Below the pieces are notes generated by a model that saw only the letters and a list, made by a program, of their open reading frames with translations, was not told the origin of the DNA and ran no database searches. Source: Methanothrix sp. (lineage in GTDB: Archaea; Halobacteriota; Methanosarcinia; Methanotrichales; Methanotrichaceae). Taken from it: a stretch of 29,264 nt of DNA. The DNA lies in contig WOYM01000071.1 of NCBI GenBank assembly GCA_011620785.1, positions 1-29,264 of the forward strand, given 5' to 3'. Shown in pieces: positions 1 to 8,254 of the stretch (the first letter of the stretch is position 1; every line of letters begins with the position of its first letter). A program made the position numbers and the translations under genes.

Positions 1-48
1 TATAAAAATCCACGGGCAATCCCCATCCCATCTACCTGCAACGGGAAA

Positions 49-58
49 GTTATATCAA
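49..58 (+). promoter_or_regulatory. TATA-like box before dodecin
   Basis: An AT-rich element, gttatatcaa, lies about 29 nt before the ATG at 82. That is the archaeal TATA-to-start distance expected for a leaderless transcript. It favours the ATG at 82 over the upstream TTG at 61. A second AT-rich stretch opens the window at 1-10 and could be an alternative box. Confidence 0.35.
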
Positions 59-81
59 TATTGAGATGCATAAAATTGACT

Positions 82-354
82 ATGGTTCAAGAGAGCGTTT
101 ATCGAGCTATTGAACTCGTAGGATCATCCCCCATCGGTTGGGAAGATGCTGCCAAAAACGCAATCGATACGGCTAATAAATCCATCTGGAACCTAAGGAT
201 CGCACGCGTTGCTGAACTTGATGCCAAGCTAGATGGAAATGGTAATATAATATTATACAGAATTAAATTAAGAATATCCCTCAAATACGAAAACTGGAAG
301 ATGGATCTGGGCTGGAAGGTTCCAAAGGGGGATGCAGCCAAGTCCCTCTGCTGA
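82..354 (+). CDS. Dodecin family flavin-binding protein
   Basis: Dodecins are small dodecameric proteins that bind and buffer free flavins. The sequence matches the family: an N-terminal strand with YRAIELVGSSP, then WEDAAKNAI and an amphipathic helix, then ARVAELDAKL and a final strand ending in LKYE. The product is 90 aa from the ATG at 82. A TTG at 61 would add seven residues but is less likely given the promoter position. The family is usually about 65-75 aa, so the roughly 20-residue basic tail after LKYE, ending in Cys, is an extension. It lies upstream of a flavin- and iron-sulfur-rich Fdh/Hdr block, where flavin storage would be useful; that link is inferred. Confidence 0.8.
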   Translation: MVQESVYRAIELVGSSPIGWEDAAKNAIDTANKSIWNLRIARVAELDAKLDGNGNIILYRIKLRISLKYENWKMDLGWKVPKGDAAKSLC

Positions 355-435
355 GGCAAATCGATAATCTTGTGGCAGGCAGAGCAACCTACAAATACAA
401 TCAACCCTTATCGCTGTCCCGGCGCGGTTGGGAAC

Positions 436-3189
436 ATGTCAGAAATAAAGCTGCTCATCGATGATCGAGAGGTATCCGTCCCCCATGGGTCCACCATTCT
501 CGATGCTGCCCGCATTGCGGGCTCTTATGTGCCGTCTCTTTGCCACCACCCGGACTTGAAGCCCATAGGCTCCTGCAAGCTCTGCATCGTCTCTGTGGAA
601 GGCCTGGATTACTATCCATTATCCTGCAATACTCCTGCAGCCGAGGGAATGGTTGTCCATACCCGCACCGAGGAACTCCAGGAGATGAGACGACACACCC
701 TGGAGCTGCTCCTCGCCCTCACCAACCATCCCACCTCCTGCCTCTTCTGCGAGAGAAAGAACGAATGCAGCGAGCTGCGGGAGTGCATGCGCAAGTTTCC
801 AGTAACAGTTGGCTGCAAATACTGCCCCAACGACGGCCAGTGCGAGCTGCAAGAGGTCGTCACCTTCACCGGTTTGGACAGGATCAGATATCAGACCTCT
901 TTCCGGGATACGCCGGTCTTAAGAGAGCCGTTCTTCGACCGCAACTACAATCTCTGCATCATGTGCGGCCGGTGCATAAGAATGTGCGACGAGGTGCGCG
1001 GCCTGGGCATCCTATTTGCCAACCCCGATTTTCACCGCAACCACTGGATAGGTCCCGAATCCCTGCAGGAGGCAGACTGCAAGTTCTGCGGCGCATGCGT
1101 GGACGCCTGCCCCACCGGCGCTCTCTTCATCCGTTCGGAGAAATGGGTCCGGCCCGACCGTACCGTGGTCACCATCTGTCCCTACTGCGGCGTAGGCTGC
1201 AGCCTGGATCTCAAAATCTCTGAGGACAGAATATTATCCGTCACGCCAAGCCGGGATGGAGCGGTAAACCGTGGTCAGGCCTGCGTCAAAGGCCACTTTG
1301 GACTGGAGGAGATCATCCATCATCCCGACCGCTTCACCACTCCTCTGATAAAGAGAAACGGTCAATTCGAGCCGGCATCCTGGGATGAGGCTCTGGACCT
1401 GGTCGCCCGGAGGTTCACCGAGATCAGAGATCGATACGGCCCCGATGCTCTGGGGGCGTTCTCCTCCTCCCGCTGCACCAATGAGGAGAACTATCTGGTG
1501 CAAAAGCTTGCCCGGACGGCTTTTAGAACCAACAATGTGGACAACTGCGCCCGGGTCTGCCATGCCCCCTCAGTGACCGGTCTTGCCGCCTGCTTTGGCA
1601 GCGGAGCAGCCACCAACTCCTTTAACCAGATTGAAGACGCCGATGTCCTTTTCATCATCGGCTCCAATACCACTGAAGCCCATCCCGTAGTCAGCCTGAA
1701 GATAATCAAGGCAGCCAGAAATGGTGCGAAGATAATCGTCGCTGACCCCCGCAAAATCGAGCTGGTCGACAGGGCATCGGTCTGGCTCAACCAGAAACCT
1801 GGAACAAGCATCGCCCTGATCAATGCAATGATGAATGTGATCCTTAAAGAAGGGCTGGAGGACAGAGAGTTCATAGACCGGCGCACCATGGGATTTGAGA
1901 ACCTGCAAAAGACGGTGGAGGAGTATCCCCCTGAAAGGGCATCCCAGATCACCGGAGTGGCTGCAGAGGATATCATCGAGGCCGCCCGGCTCTATGCCAG
2001 GGCCGATAAAGCGATGATCATCTACGGCCTGGGCATAACTGAGTACACCACTGGAACCTCCAATGTGATGTCCCTGGGCAACCTGGCAATGCTCACCGGA
2101 AACGTTGGCCGCCGCTCGACTGGCATCATGCCTCTGCGCGGCCAGAACAACGTCCAGGGGGCCTGCGATATGGGGGCTCTTCCCAATGTCCATGTCGGCT
2201 ACCAGCCGGTGACCGATGCTGGCATCCGGTCCAAGTTCGAGGAAGCCTGGAAGATTGCCTTGCCCTCTGTCCCAGGCCAGACCTCCACCCAGATGATAGA
2301 GCGCAATCCGGGAAAGGAGATCCGCGGCCTTTACATCCTGGGAGAGGACCCCGCCCATACCGAGCCCGACACCAACCGGGTGAGATCAACTCTGGAGTCC
2401 CTGGACTTCCTGGTGGTGCAGGAGATATTCCCCACTGAGACCACCAGGTATGCAGATGTCATCCTGCCCGCAGCCAGCTTTGCCGAGTGCGATGGAACAT
2501 TCACCAACGGCGAGCGGCGCATTCAAAGGGTGCGAAAAGCGATACCAGCACTATGCGGACAGGAGAACTGGCTGACGATCTGCCAGATCGCCCAGAGGAT
2601 GGGCTATCCGATGAGCTACGGCCACCCCTCGGAGATCATGGACGAGATCGCCTCACTGGCGCCGATGTTTGCCGGAGTGAAGTTCGATCGGCTGGATGAC
2701 GGCGGGCTGCAGTGGCCCATACCATCCCTTGACCACCCGGGAACAGAGACCCTGCATGCGGAGAGCTTCAGCTGCGGCCTGGGAAGGTTCAATGCCGTAC
2801 AGCACAAGTACCCTGCTGAGCAGACCGATGCGGAATATCCCTTGATTCTCACCACCGGCAGGAGAAGGGAGCATTACAATTGCGGATCCATGACCAGGCG
2901 ATCCAAAGGAATAATGTGGGTATGGCCGGAGGAGGCCATAGAGATAAGCCCTGCCGATGCCAGAGGGCTCGGGATCGAGGACGGAGAGACAGTTGTAGTC
3001 AGCTCCAGGCGGGGCTCTGTTAAGACCAAAGCTAGGGTTACAGACAAGTCCTCCCGCGGCATGGCCTTCATGTCATTCCATTACCAGGATGTCTTGACCA
3101 ACCTTCTGACCAATGCCGCTCTTGACCCCCAGGCGAAGACTCCGGAGTACAAGGCATGCGCAATCAAGGTAGAGAAGTTAAAGGCGTAA
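436..3189 (+). CDS. fdhA: Formate dehydrogenase-like molybdopterin oxidoreductase, alpha subunit
   Basis: The 917-aa product is predicted to oxidise formate to CO2 at a Mo/W-bisPGD centre in the cytoplasm. From the N-terminus it shows a plant-type [2Fe-2S] domain (Cys36, 47, 50, 64), a NuoG-like His-Cys region (His98, Cys102/105/111), and a further Cys triplet (127/130/136). Two [4Fe-4S] motifs follow (Cys174-184 and 215-225). The catalytic domain opens with CPYCGVGC and Cys283. The residue matching the Sec/Cys ligand is Cys375 in NCARVCHAPSV, encoded TGC, so this is a cysteine-type enzyme. A C-terminal molybdopterin-dinucleotide-binding domain is present. The ATG at 436 starts the ferredoxin fold directly; an upstream TTG at 370 adds 22 unlikely residues. 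No fdhB is nearby, so the electron acceptor may be the adjacent HdrA-MvhD. Another formate-related oxidoreductase activity cannot be excluded. Confidence 0.88.
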   Translation: MSEIKLLIDDREVSVPHGSTILDAARIAGSYVPSLCHHPDLKPIGSCKLCIVSVEGLDYYPLSCNTPAAEGMVVHTRTEELQEMRRHTLELLLALTNHPTSCLFCERKNECSELRECMRKFPVTVGCKYCPNDGQCELQEVVTFTGLDRIRYQTSFRDTPVLREPFFDRNYNLCIMCGRCIRMCDEVRGLGILFANPDFHRNHWIGPESLQEADCKFCGACVDACPTGALFIRSEKWVRPDRTVVTICPYCGVGCSLDLKISEDRILSVTPSRDGAVNRGQACVKGHFGLEEIIHHPDRFTTPLIKRNGQFEPASWDEALDLVARRFTEIRDRYGPDALGAFSSSRCTNEENYLVQKLARTAFRTNNVDNCARVCHAPSVTGLAACFGSGAATNSFNQIEDADVLFIIGSNTTEAHPVVSLKIIKAARNGAKIIVADPRKIELVDRASVWLNQKPGTSIALINAMMNVILKEGLEDREFIDRRTMGFENLQKTVEEYPPERASQITGVAAEDIIEAARLYARADKAMIIYGLGITEYTTGTSNVMSLGNLAMLTGNVGRRSTGIMPLRGQNNVQGACDMGALPNVHVGYQPVTDAGIRSKFEEAWKIALPSVPGQTSTQMIERNPGKEIRGLYILGEDPAHTEPDTNRVRSTLESLDFLVVQEIFPTETTRYADVILPAASFAECDGTFTNGERRIQRVRKAIPALCGQENWLTICQIAQRMGYPMSYGHPSEIMDEIASLAPMFAGVKFDRLDDGGLQWPIPSLDHPGTETLHAESFSCGLGRFNAVQHKYPAEQTDAEYPLILTTGRRREHYNCGSMTRRSKGIMWVWPEEAIEISPADARGLGIEDGETVVVSSRRGSVKTKARVTDKSSRGMAFMSFHYQDVLTNLLTNAALDPQAKTPEYKACAIKVEKLKA

Positions 3190-3196
3190 TGATTTG

Positions 3197-3802
3197 ATGA
3201 TCTCTAGAATCTACATTTCCTACGATCCGGATGATGAAGACCTGGCTCTGCGGCTCTCGCTAGCGCTGGGGCGGGTGGGCCTGGAAAGCTACGTCGCTCT
3301 GTACAATCAATCGCCTGCTATCTCTCTTGCCGATAGGGTGTCCTTTGCCATAAGAAACTCTGAGTGCCTGGTGGCTCTGGCAACCCGGAAGGGAAGTCGT
3401 TCTCCAGCCCTCTGCCAGGAGATAGGTCTGGCCAGGGGAATTGACCAACTGATCATTCCCCTGCAAGAGGAGGGCGCTCAGCTTCCTTTTCTGATCGATC
3501 AATTGCGAGCTTTATCCTTCAGAAGGGAGAGCTTTGCCGATGCCATAGGCATCTTGATCAAGAGCATCCGGGAGTTGAGCCGTCTGGAGTGGCTTCGGGT
3601 GGTCTGCCCCCAATGTGGAGAGGAGATGACCCAGTATCTGACCGACCAGGATGAGGTGGACTCTGCCCTGGAAAAGGGAATCTTCCTGGAGACGATCTGC
3701 AGCTACTGTCAGAACACAATCCTGCTCGATCCGCGGACATTCGAACCCTTGCCGAGCGAGGAAGAATCAATGAAACCTCAGAAGTTCCTAGAAAATTTTT
3801 GA
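3197..3802 (+). CDS. TIR-like domain protein with C-terminal zinc ribbon
   Basis: The 201-aa protein begins with a TIR-like fold: strand RIYISYD, a helix rich in Leu, strand ESYVAL, SECLVALAT, then SPALCQEIGLARG and strand QLIIPL. Glu75 in LCQEIGLA sits where TIR NADases carry their catalytic glutamate, next to a conserved aromatic/Cys position. After residue 130 come two CxxC pairs (Cys137/140 and Cys168/171), a likely zinc ribbon. The ATG at 3197 lies 7 nt after the fdhA stop, so the two are probably co-transcribed; a TTG at 3194 is possible. A T-tract and a possible new promoter separate it from hdrA. TIR proteins are known NAD-cleaving or adaptor modules in immunity. A role here in sensing or controlling the Fdh-Hdr enzymes is only inferred, and NADase activity is uncertain. 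Confidence 0.65.
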   Translation: MISRIYISYDPDDEDLALRLSLALGRVGLESYVALYNQSPAISLADRVSFAIRNSECLVALATRKGSRSPALCQEIGLARGIDQLIIPLQEEGAQLPFLIDQLRALSFRRESFADAIGILIKSIRELSRLEWLRVVCPQCGEEMTQYLTDQDEVDSALEKGIFLETICSYCQNTILLDPRTFEPLPSEEESMKPQKFLENF

Positions 3803-3810
3803 CAAATGGC

Positions 3811-3817
3811 TTTTTTT
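3811..3817 (+). terminator. T-tract terminator candidate after the TIR-like gene
   Basis: A run of seven T residues starts 8 nt after the stop codon. Archaeal RNA polymerase often terminates at such T-tracts without a hairpin. It would place a transcript end between the fdhA-TIR pair and the hdr operon. Confidence 0.35.
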
Positions 3818-3829
3818 GCTTTGCATAGG

Positions 3830-3838
3830 TTTAAGTGA
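3830..3838 (+). promoter_or_regulatory. Weak TATA-like box before hdrA
   Basis: The sequence ttaagtgaa, within ggtttaagtgaatt, lies about 30 nt before the hdrA ATG at 3867. It could drive the hdr operon with a very short leader. The match to an archaeal TATA box is only fair. Confidence 0.3.
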
Positions 3839-3866
3839 ATTAACATGATCATACTACCTGAAGTCC

Positions 3867-6302
3867 ATGCCCATTGGTGTTTATGTATGTCATTGCGGCC
3901 TGAATATCGCCGGCGTCTTGGATATTGAAGAGCTGAAGAGCTTCGCCGAGAAGCTGCCTGATGTGGCCGTGGCCAGAGATCTGCAGTTCTCCTGCTCGGA
4001 TATTGGGCAGGAGCAGATTCAAAAGGATATTGCTGAATATAAGCTAGATAGGATCGTGGTGGCCGCCTGCTCGCCCCGACTGCATGAGCCCACGTTTCGC
4101 CGGGCCATTGCCAAGGCCGGGCTGAATCCCTATATGCTGGAGATGGCCAACATCCGGGAGCAATGCTCCTGGGTGCACATGGACCTGCCGGCCATGGCCA
4201 CGGAGAAGGCCAAGGACCTGATATCAATGGCCGTGGCCAAGGCCGCCCTCCTGCAGCCCTTAGAGCAGGAGCAGATCCCGGTTAGCAAGGATGTGATGGT
4301 GGTAGGAGGAGGCGTGGCCGGGATCGCTGCCGCCCTGGACCTGGCGGACGCGGGCTTCCATGTGTTTTTGGTGGAACGCCGGCCGACCATCGGCGGGCAC
4401 ATGGCCCTGCTCACAGACGTCTTTCCCACCAACGACTGCTCCATCTGCGTTCTGGGCCCCAAGATGTCCGAGGTCTTCAACCATCCCAATATCACCCTCT
4501 ACACCTATTCCGAGGTCCTGGGGGTGGAGGGCAGCGTGGGCAACTTCACAGTATCTGGAGTTCACCGGGCACGCTATGTGGACCCGGTCCTCTGCAAAGG
4601 CTGCATAAACGAATGCGCAGACGTCTGTCCAGTGGAGGTGCCCAATGATTACGACTTTGGCATCGGCAAGAGAAAAGCCATCTATGTGCCCTATCCTCAG
4701 GCCGTCCCCCTGTCGGCATGCGTTGACCCCAAGGCCTGCATCGGCTGCGGCCGGTGCGTGGAGTCCTGCCCCACCCAGGCGGTCAAGCTGGATCAGGTGG
4801 TCGAGCACTTCGAGATCAATGTGGGGGCGATAATCGTGGCCACTGGATGGCAGCCCTTTGACGCCGCCCGGAAGGAGGAGTACGGCTTTGGCAGATTAAG
4901 GGATGTCGTCACCACTCTGCAGATGGAGAGGATGCTCAATGCCTCCGGTCCGACCAAAGGTGATGTTGTCCGGCCGAGCACGGGCCAGGTCGCCCAGTCC
5001 ATAGCTTTTTTGCAGTGTGTCGGCTCCAGAGACGCCACAGTCGGCAACATATACTGCTCTCGGATCTGCTGCATGGCCTCGCTGAAGAATGCCCAGCTGA
5101 TCGCTGAGAAGTACCCCGGCTCGGATATCACCATCTATTATATCGATATCAGAGCATGCGGAGAAGGTTATGAGGAGTTCTATGTGCGGGCTCAGATGCT
5201 GGGGATAAACTTCGTTCGCGCCCGCGTATCCAGCATCGAGGAGGTAGATGGCGATATCTATCTCAGCTTTGAGGACACCCAGACTGGGGAGATAAAGAGG
5301 GTCCGGCACGATATCGCCGTCCTCTCCGTGGGCCTGGAGCCGGATAAGAGCGCGGACGTTCTGGGCAACCTTCTGGGCCTCTCCCGCAGGCCGGACAGGT
5401 TCTTTGAGATCGCTCATCCCAAGATGAGGCCGGTAGAGGCTCATATCGATGGGGTGTTCATCGCCGGGTGCGCCTCCGGGCCCAAGGAGATCCCCATATC
5501 CATCGCTCAGGGCAGTGCTGCTGCTGCCAAGGCCATAAGGATATTGCAGAAGGGATTCTTGGATCTGGAGCCCACATCCGCCTATGTGGATCCCGATCTG
5601 TGCATCAAGTGCAAGCTGTGCGTCGATGTCTGCCCTCAGAAGGCCATATCTGTGAAGAGCCCGGCTTACGTGGACGAGGCAGCCTGCAAAGGCTGCGGGT
5701 CGTGTGCTGCCGCCTGTCCAGTGGATGCCATCAAGATGCGTCTGTTCTCAGATGAGCAGATTCTGGCCCAGGTCAGAGCGGCGACCGAGGTGAAGAAGGA
5801 GTTTCCCCTTATCATCGCATTTTTGTGCAACTGGTGCAGCTACGGTGCCGCCGATCTTGCCGGTACCTCCCGTATCCAGTATCCCACCAATGCCCGCAAC
5901 ATCCGGGTGATGTGTTCGGCGCGGGTGGATCCCAGCTTCGTCCTGGAGGCCTTGCGGCGGGGGGCGGATGGGGTGCTCATCGCCGGGTGCCGTTTAGGCG
6001 AATGCCATTACCATGATGGGAACTACCAGGCTCTGCAGAGGGTGAATGTATTGAAGGGTGTCCTGGAGAAGATCGGCATAAATCCGGGGAGGGTCAAGAT
6101 CGTCTGGTGTGCGGCCAGCGAGGGCGAGATCTATGCCAAAGATCTGAGGGAGTTCATCGGGGAGCTGAAGGCCATCGGGCCCATAGGAACTGAGCTGGAT
6201 AAGAGGAGAAAAGGGCCTGGAGAGGATGCCACAAAGGAAGCGGAGATACAATCGGAAAGCACGATGGCCAAGGGAGGTGAGGGGCAGCATGATGGAGATT
6301 GA
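3867..6302 (+). CDS. hdrA: Heterodisulfide reductase subunit A fused to an MvhD-like domain
   Basis: The 811-aa protein is the flavin-carrying electron-bifurcating subunit of a soluble CoB-CoM heterodisulfide reductase. It contains the N-terminal Cys-rich HdrA domain (Cys8, 10, 43, 68, 100), an FAD-binding GGGVAG at about 147-152, and the HdrA signature PTNDCSICVLGPKM. An inserted ferredoxin segment spans about 243-301, and CVGSRD with a YCSRICC motif follows at 384-402. Two more [4Fe-4S] motifs lie at 579-617. Residues about 645-770 form an MvhD/FlpD domain, with Cys654, 657, 683, 708, 713 and 748. The HdrA-MvhD fusion resembles Methanosarcina HdrA2. A charged tail of about 35 residues follows. 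The MvhD part normally receives electrons from hydrogenase or formate dehydrogenase, which fits the upstream fdhA. Confidence 0.92.
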   Translation: MPIGVYVCHCGLNIAGVLDIEELKSFAEKLPDVAVARDLQFSCSDIGQEQIQKDIAEYKLDRIVVAACSPRLHEPTFRRAIAKAGLNPYMLEMANIREQCSWVHMDLPAMATEKAKDLISMAVAKAALLQPLEQEQIPVSKDVMVVGGGVAGIAAALDLADAGFHVFLVERRPTIGGHMALLTDVFPTNDCSICVLGPKMSEVFNHPNITLYTYSEVLGVEGSVGNFTVSGVHRARYVDPVLCKGCINECADVCPVEVPNDYDFGIGKRKAIYVPYPQAVPLSACVDPKACIGCGRCVESCPTQAVKLDQVVEHFEINVGAIIVATGWQPFDAARKEEYGFGRLRDVVTTLQMERMLNASGPTKGDVVRPSTGQVAQSIAFLQCVGSRDATVGNIYCSRICCMASLKNAQLIAEKYPGSDITIYYIDIRACGEGYEEFYVRAQMLGINFVRARVSSIEEVDGDIYLSFEDTQTGEIKRVRHDIAVLSVGLEPDKSADVLGNLLGLSRRPDRFFEIAHPKMRPVEAHIDGVFIAGCASGPKEIPISIAQGSAAAAKAIRILQKGFLDLEPTSAYVDPDLCIKCKLCVDVCPQKAISVKSPAYVDEAACKGCGSCAAACPVDAIKMRLFSDEQILAQVRAATEVKKEFPLIIAFLCNWCSYGAADLAGTSRIQYPTNARNIRVMCSARVDPSFVLEALRRGADGVLIAGCRLGECHYHDGNYQALQRVNVLKGVLEKIGINPGRVKIVWCAASEGEIYAKDLREFIGELKAIGPIGTELDKRRKGPGEDATKEAEIQSESTMAKGGEGQHDGD

Positions 6303-6621
6303 GAAGGACATGGAGGTGGAAGGATCCCATATCCTGGCCAAGCAGAGGACCAAGGATAGCGAGAAGACCCTGGATTACGATTATAAGAAATGCGCCGGTT
6401 GCTCAATTTGCGTTGCCATCTGCCCCAAAAAGGCCTTGCAGGAGGGGCCGCTGAAGGAGATCGCCAAAGGCCTGGATGCGCCGCCTGTGTTGATAGACCA
6501 GGATCTTTGCGTATTTTGCGGTATGTGCGTGAACTTCTGTCCCATGAAGGCCTTCGAAATGAGAGTTGTGGAGAAAAAGGCTGAGCCAGAGGCGGCAGAG
6601 GCAGCCGAAGCAAAAGCATGA
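6289..6621 (+). CDS. Two-cluster [4Fe-4S] ferredoxin
   Basis: The 110-aa protein has two classical motifs, CAGCSICVAICP at residues 35-46 and CVFCGMCVNFCP at 74-85. Two [4Fe-4S] clusters are therefore expected. It ends in a low-complexity Glu/Ala tail. The ATG at 6289 follows a strong ribosome site, agggaggtga, and overlaps the end of hdrA by 14 nt; the ATG at 6292 is equally usable. An upstream in-frame ATG at 6226 lies inside hdrA and is less likely. It probably shuttles electrons within the Hdr complex or to the next polyferredoxin. Together the two proteins carry eight clusters, the number typical of FwdF. Confidence 0.85.
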   Translation: MMEIEKDMEVEGSHILAKQRTKDSEKTLDYDYKKCAGCSICVAICPKKALQEGPLKEIAKGLDAPPVLIDQDLCVFCGMCVNFCPMKAFEMRVVEKKAEPEAAEAAEAKA

Positions 6622-7724
6622 CCGAAAATGTGTGTGAGACCAAGGGCAAGGCAATGCCAAAGCCGGTCGACTTCAGAGAGAGGGAGGAGTATCCCAGGCT
6701 CATGGCCGAGGCGAAGCCAAATGATAAGTGTCTGCCCTGCCTGCTCTGCGAGCCCGTCTGCCCAACGGCAGCGATCAAGGTGACCTTTGACAAGACTCGG
6801 GAGGATTTTGGACCTCTCCGGGAGGGGATTGAAGGGAAGATCTCCATAGATCAGGAGAAGTGCAACCTCTGCGGACGGTGCGCCAGGTTCTGCAAGGCCT
6901 TCCTTCTGGTCGATAAAGGGGAAAAGGATCGGGATCCCCGCGATCTGGTGCCTTATGAGCAGCTGCTGATAGACGAGGATCTTTGCGACTATTGCGGGCT
7001 TTGCGTCCCCCTCTGTCCGGAGGAGGCGATCGCTGTCGAGGGCGAGCCTCTGAAGCTTGATGAGGAGCCGAAGATCGAGGGCAAGATAAAGGTCGATGAG
7101 AGCCTATGTATTGGCTGCGGCAGGTGCGCTCTGGTCTGCCCCTATGAGGGCATGGACATATCCAAGCCCTTCCAGGGGGAGATCAAGATGGTGGAGAAGA
7201 ACCTCGTTCGATGCGATCCCCTGGGTTGCCTGGCCTGCTTCAACGTCTGCCCTGCCAAATGCTGGTATGTGGACGAGCGGGGCAAAGCCGCTCCGGTGGA
7301 AGATCAGTGCATCCTTTGCGGGGCCTGCGAGAAGGCCTGTCCCGTCTCGGCCATTGATGTGCAGAGGTCTGAGGTCAGCCATACGGAGGTAAAGGAGACC
7401 CCCTGGGCAGAGGAGTGGAAGGAGGCGATCCGTACCATATCGACCGGCGAGCGGAAGATCCCGGATGTGAGCGGCGCTGTGGTCCCTCCCAAGATCGATA
7501 GGACGCCACTGCCCGCTCCGGAGGCGCCGAAGGTGGATCCCGAGCTTCTGAAGATGGTGGATGAAGCCTTAGAGCCGCTGGTGCCTCTGCTGGCCAAGCC
7601 CAAGATCCGTCAGATCATGGAGAACGAGCCGCCGGATAATGCGAGCCAGAAGATTGTAGAGAGGCTCCACGAGGCTGAAAAGAAGAGAAAGAAGGCAAGA
7701 GAAGAGAATGCGGGGGCAGTGTAA
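6618..7724 (+). CDS. Polyferredoxin with six [4Fe-4S] motifs (FwdF/MvhB-like)
   Basis: The 368-aa protein carries six cysteine motifs: CLPCLLCEPVCP, CNLCGRCARFCK, CDYCGLCVPLCP, CIGCGRCALVCP, a variant with four residues after its first Cys (CDPLGCLACFNVCP), and CILCGACEKACP. The rest, from about residue 245, is a Pro-rich then charged helical tail with no cysteines. It overlaps the upstream ferredoxin by 4 nt (ATGA) and the downstream hdrC by 1 nt (TAATG). Polyferredoxins such as MvhB and FwdF act as electron wires between Hdr/hydrogenase and formylmethanofuran dehydrogenase. Which of these it resembles more cannot be settled by eye. Confidence 0.85.
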   Translation: MTENVCETKGKAMPKPVDFREREEYPRLMAEAKPNDKCLPCLLCEPVCPTAAIKVTFDKTREDFGPLREGIEGKISIDQEKCNLCGRCARFCKAFLLVDKGEKDRDPRDLVPYEQLLIDEDLCDYCGLCVPLCPEEAIAVEGEPLKLDEEPKIEGKIKVDESLCIGCGRCALVCPYEGMDISKPFQGEIKMVEKNLVRCDPLGCLACFNVCPAKCWYVDERGKAAPVEDQCILCGACEKACPVSAIDVQRSEVSHTEVKETPWAEEWKEAIRTISTGERKIPDVSGAVVPPKIDRTPLPAPEAPKVDPELLKMVDEALEPLVPLLAKPKIRQIMENEPPDNASQKIVERLHEAEKKRKKAREENAGAV

Positions 7725-8254
7725 TGGCCACGGCAATAGAAGAGGATTTCAAGAACGAGGTATTAAGGCTGGCAGGAGAGGAGGTCAGGACCTGCATTCA
7801 GTGCGGCACCTGCTCGGCCAGCTGTCCCACGGCTCATCTTATGAAACCGAGCATAAGAAGATTGGTCAAGCTCTGTCTGGAGGGCAGACGGGAGGAGGCC
7901 CTGCACAATGAGACTCTGTGGCTTTGCACATCCTGCCTATTGTGCACTGTGCGCTGTCCCCGGGGAATAAGGCCGAAGATGGTCGTGTCCGCTCTGAAGG
8001 AGCTGGCAGACAGGGAGAAGATAGAAAGCCCTGGAAAGAACTACGACCACCTCTTCAATAAGCAGATCGAGGATTACGGCCGGATAAGCGAGCTTCCTCT
8101 CATCGGCGAGTTCTTGCTCTTCTATCCCCAAGGGACTGTTCAGTCCATGAAGATGGGCCTGGAGCTTCTCCCGAGGGGCAAGATAACCCTGGAAAGAGAG
8201 CAGGTTATGGGAAAGGATGAGGTCAAGAGGATTATGGAGGAGCTGGGCAAATGA
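7724..8254 (+). CDS. hdrC: Heterodisulfide reductase subunit C
   Basis: The 176-aa soluble iron-sulfur subunit passes electrons from HdrA to HdrB. Two [4Fe-4S] motifs are complete: Cys24/27/30/34 (CIQCGTCSASCP) and Cys68/71/74/78 (CTSCLLCTVRCP). The ATG at 7724 overlaps the preceding stop, and the 3' end overlaps hdrB by 4 nt, so translation of the operon is likely coupled. Length and motif spacing are normal for HdrC. Confidence 0.92.
   Translation: MATAIEEDFKNEVLRLAGEEVRTCIQCGTCSASCPTAHLMKPSIRRLVKLCLEGRREEALHNETLWLCTSCLLCTVRCPRGIRPKMVVSALKELADREKIESPGKNYDHLFNKQIEDYGRISELPLIGEFLLFYPQGTVQSMKMGLELLPRGKITLEREQVMGKDEVKRIMEELGK

Noticed and set aside
1570..2358. Long minus-strand ORF opposite fdhA
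   Set aside because: It is a shadow of the well-supported fdhA gene, with no domain or ribosome site.
4260..4808. Long minus-strand ORF opposite hdrA
   Set aside because: It is antisense to conserved HdrA cysteine motifs and has no recognisable domain.
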